The notes below the pieces were generated by a model. That model was given only the letters and a program-made list of their open reading frames with translations. It made no database searches and was not told the origin of the DNA. Shown one piece after another: positions 63,287-64,000 of a stretch of 64,000 nucleotides of DNA (its first letter is position 1; the number at the start of each line of letters is the position of its first letter). The position numbers were made by a program, and so were the translations under genes. The DNA comes from Paenibacillus graminis (lineage in GTDB: Bacteria; Bacillota; Bacilli; Paenibacillales; Paenibacillaceae), in assembly GCF_000758705.1 (NCBI RefSeq), contig NZ_CP009287.1:5642001-5706000 (forward strand). Direction: 5' to 3'.

Positions 63287-63765
63287 AACGACATTTCTGC
63301 CTTTATTTCACGCGCACTTGCCATTTGCAGCCTAATTAACGGCATTTCTGCCGTTGTTTCACACATGCTGGCCGTTTGCGGCCTAACTAACGGCATTTTT
63401 GCCGTTGTTTCACGCATGCTAGCCGTTTGTGGCCTAATTAACGGCATTTCTGCCGTTATTTCAGCCTTTTCCAGGCTCAGCACCTTATTCAAAGGTATTT
63501 CTACCTTTGTTTTAGCCACCTTCGGCCTCCGCGCCTTATTCAAAGGTATTTTTACCTTTGATTCAGCTACTTCCAGCCTCTGGACCCCATTCAAAGGTAT
63601 TTTTACCTTTGATTCAGCCACTTTCAACCTCTGGACCCCATTCAAAGGTATTTTTACCTTTGGTTCAGCTACTTCCAGCCTCCGGACCTCATTCAAAGGT
63701 ATTTCTACCTTTGATTCAGCTACTTCCAGCTTCCGGACACCATTCAAAGGTATTTGGTTCTGCCA
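63287..63765. repeat. 51-bp tandem palindrome array upstream of hemC
   Basis: Ten units at an exact 51-bp step (63287, 63338, 63389, 63440, 63491, 63542, 63593, 63644, 63695, 63746). Each starts with an 18-bp palindrome: AACGGCATTTCTGCCGTT in units 2-4, and AAAGGTATTTTTACCTTT or a one-base variant in units 5-9; unit 1 is imperfect and unit 10 is half. The two types differ at positions that change on both arms together, so pairing is kept. 51 is 17 codons, and an open minus-strand frame of 178 codons (63244-63780) crosses the array as 17-residue repeats; I treat it as a by-product. Confidence 0.92.
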
Positions 63766-63801
63766 CTTCCAGCTAATCATCTGCCCGCTTCCGCCCCAAT
63801 A

Positions 63802-63906
63802 CTGTCAGCAGCCTCGACTTTAATCCTAATCCTTCAAGTAACCGGCAGTTCTGACTTCTATCCTTATCCCTCAAGTTTCTGGCCAGCAGTCCCAGCTTCT
63901 ATCCCC
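63802..63906. repeat. Degenerate 39-40 bp repeat, about 2.6 units
   Basis: Units starting near 63802, 63841 and 63881 share GGCAGT-CTGACTTCTATCC and TCAAGT. It sits between the 51-bp array and the edge gene. Confidence 0.55.
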
Positions 63907-63925
63907 GGTTCATGGGAACCCCTAT

Positions 63926-64000
63926 CTACACTTCAAGGTTGCGGGTGATCCAGTTGTCGATGTCATCTGCGCTCCACTCTATAAAGGTGCCCTGTCGCAT
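63926..64000 (-). CDS. 3' end of an upstream gene, unidentified
   Basis: Only the last 24 residues are visible, in frame to the window edge: MRQGTFIEWSADDID then NWITRNLEV and a TAG at 63926. By position upstream of hemC it may be a precorrin-2 dehydrogenase or another hem gene, but the fragment is too short to decide. Confidence 0.5.
   Translation of the reverse strand: MRQGTFIEWSADDIDNWITRNLEV

Noticed and set aside
63287..63765. CRISPR array with AACGGC/AAAGGT repeats
   Set aside because: The whole 51-bp unit repeats, including the part between palindromes, so there are no unique spacers.

Overview
The window reads as chromosome of a Gram-positive, endospore-forming Firmicute, most likely Paenibacillus. 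Support comes from sporulation genes (spoIVFA/spoIVFB, spo0B, spoVID, a safA-like coat gene), a T-box leader on valS, the Firmicute form of ribosomal protein L27 beside its protease Prp, strong AGGAGG ribosome binding sites, and the clustered order hem - spoVID - valS/folC/murC - maf/radC/mreBCD/minCD - spoIVF - rng/rplU/prp/rpmA - spo0B/obg - hom/thrB/pheA. This assignment comes from gene content and order; no database search was run. Almost every gene is on the minus strand. The clear plus-strand genes are a GGDEF protein (53049-54290) and a 77-residue protein (56519-56752).

1-10 kb: a complete Kdp high-affinity K+ system. On the minus strand kdpD and kdpE (sensor and regulator) come first, then a terminator, then a 112-aa membrane-anchored protein of unknown function, a 35-aa micro-ORF, kdpF, kdpA, kdpB, kdpC and a kinase-less KdpD-like protein that runs off the left edge. 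10-17.7 kb: seven tRNA genes, a tmrB-like gene, and a 16S-23S-5S rRNA operon with two candidate promoters and recognisable processing stems. 17.7-24.5 kb: a LysM spore-coat gene, then a pheB, hom, thrB, pheA, aminotransferase block for amino-acid synthesis. 24.5-26.5 kb: three neighbouring zinc-ribbon/membrane genes that each carry a disabling lesion.

26.6-46.7 kb: obg/spo0B, rpmA/prp/rplU, rng, spoIVFA/B, the division and shape genes (minCD, mreBCD) with radC, maf and a DUF4321 protein, a SPOR-domain protein, two paralogous glycosyltransferases, murC and folC. 46.7-58.2 kb: valS with T-box, spoVID, a third glycosyltransferase, the GGDEF protein, a repeat-filled gap, a YpfJ-type metallopeptidase, and a pseudouridine synthase. 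57-64 kb: haem synthesis (hemC, cobA-hemD fusion, hemB, hemL), plus the 3' end of another gene at the right edge.

The least expected content is in the gaps. A 51-bp tandem array next to hemC carries an 18-bp palindrome in each unit, and that palindrome exists in two versions differing by compensatory changes. Two further unrelated tandem arrays (28 bp and 35 bp) fill the gap at 54.3-55.1 kb. A roughly 145-190 bp element built from inverted copies of an AAGTGGAAAAAG motif occurs at three intergenic sites.
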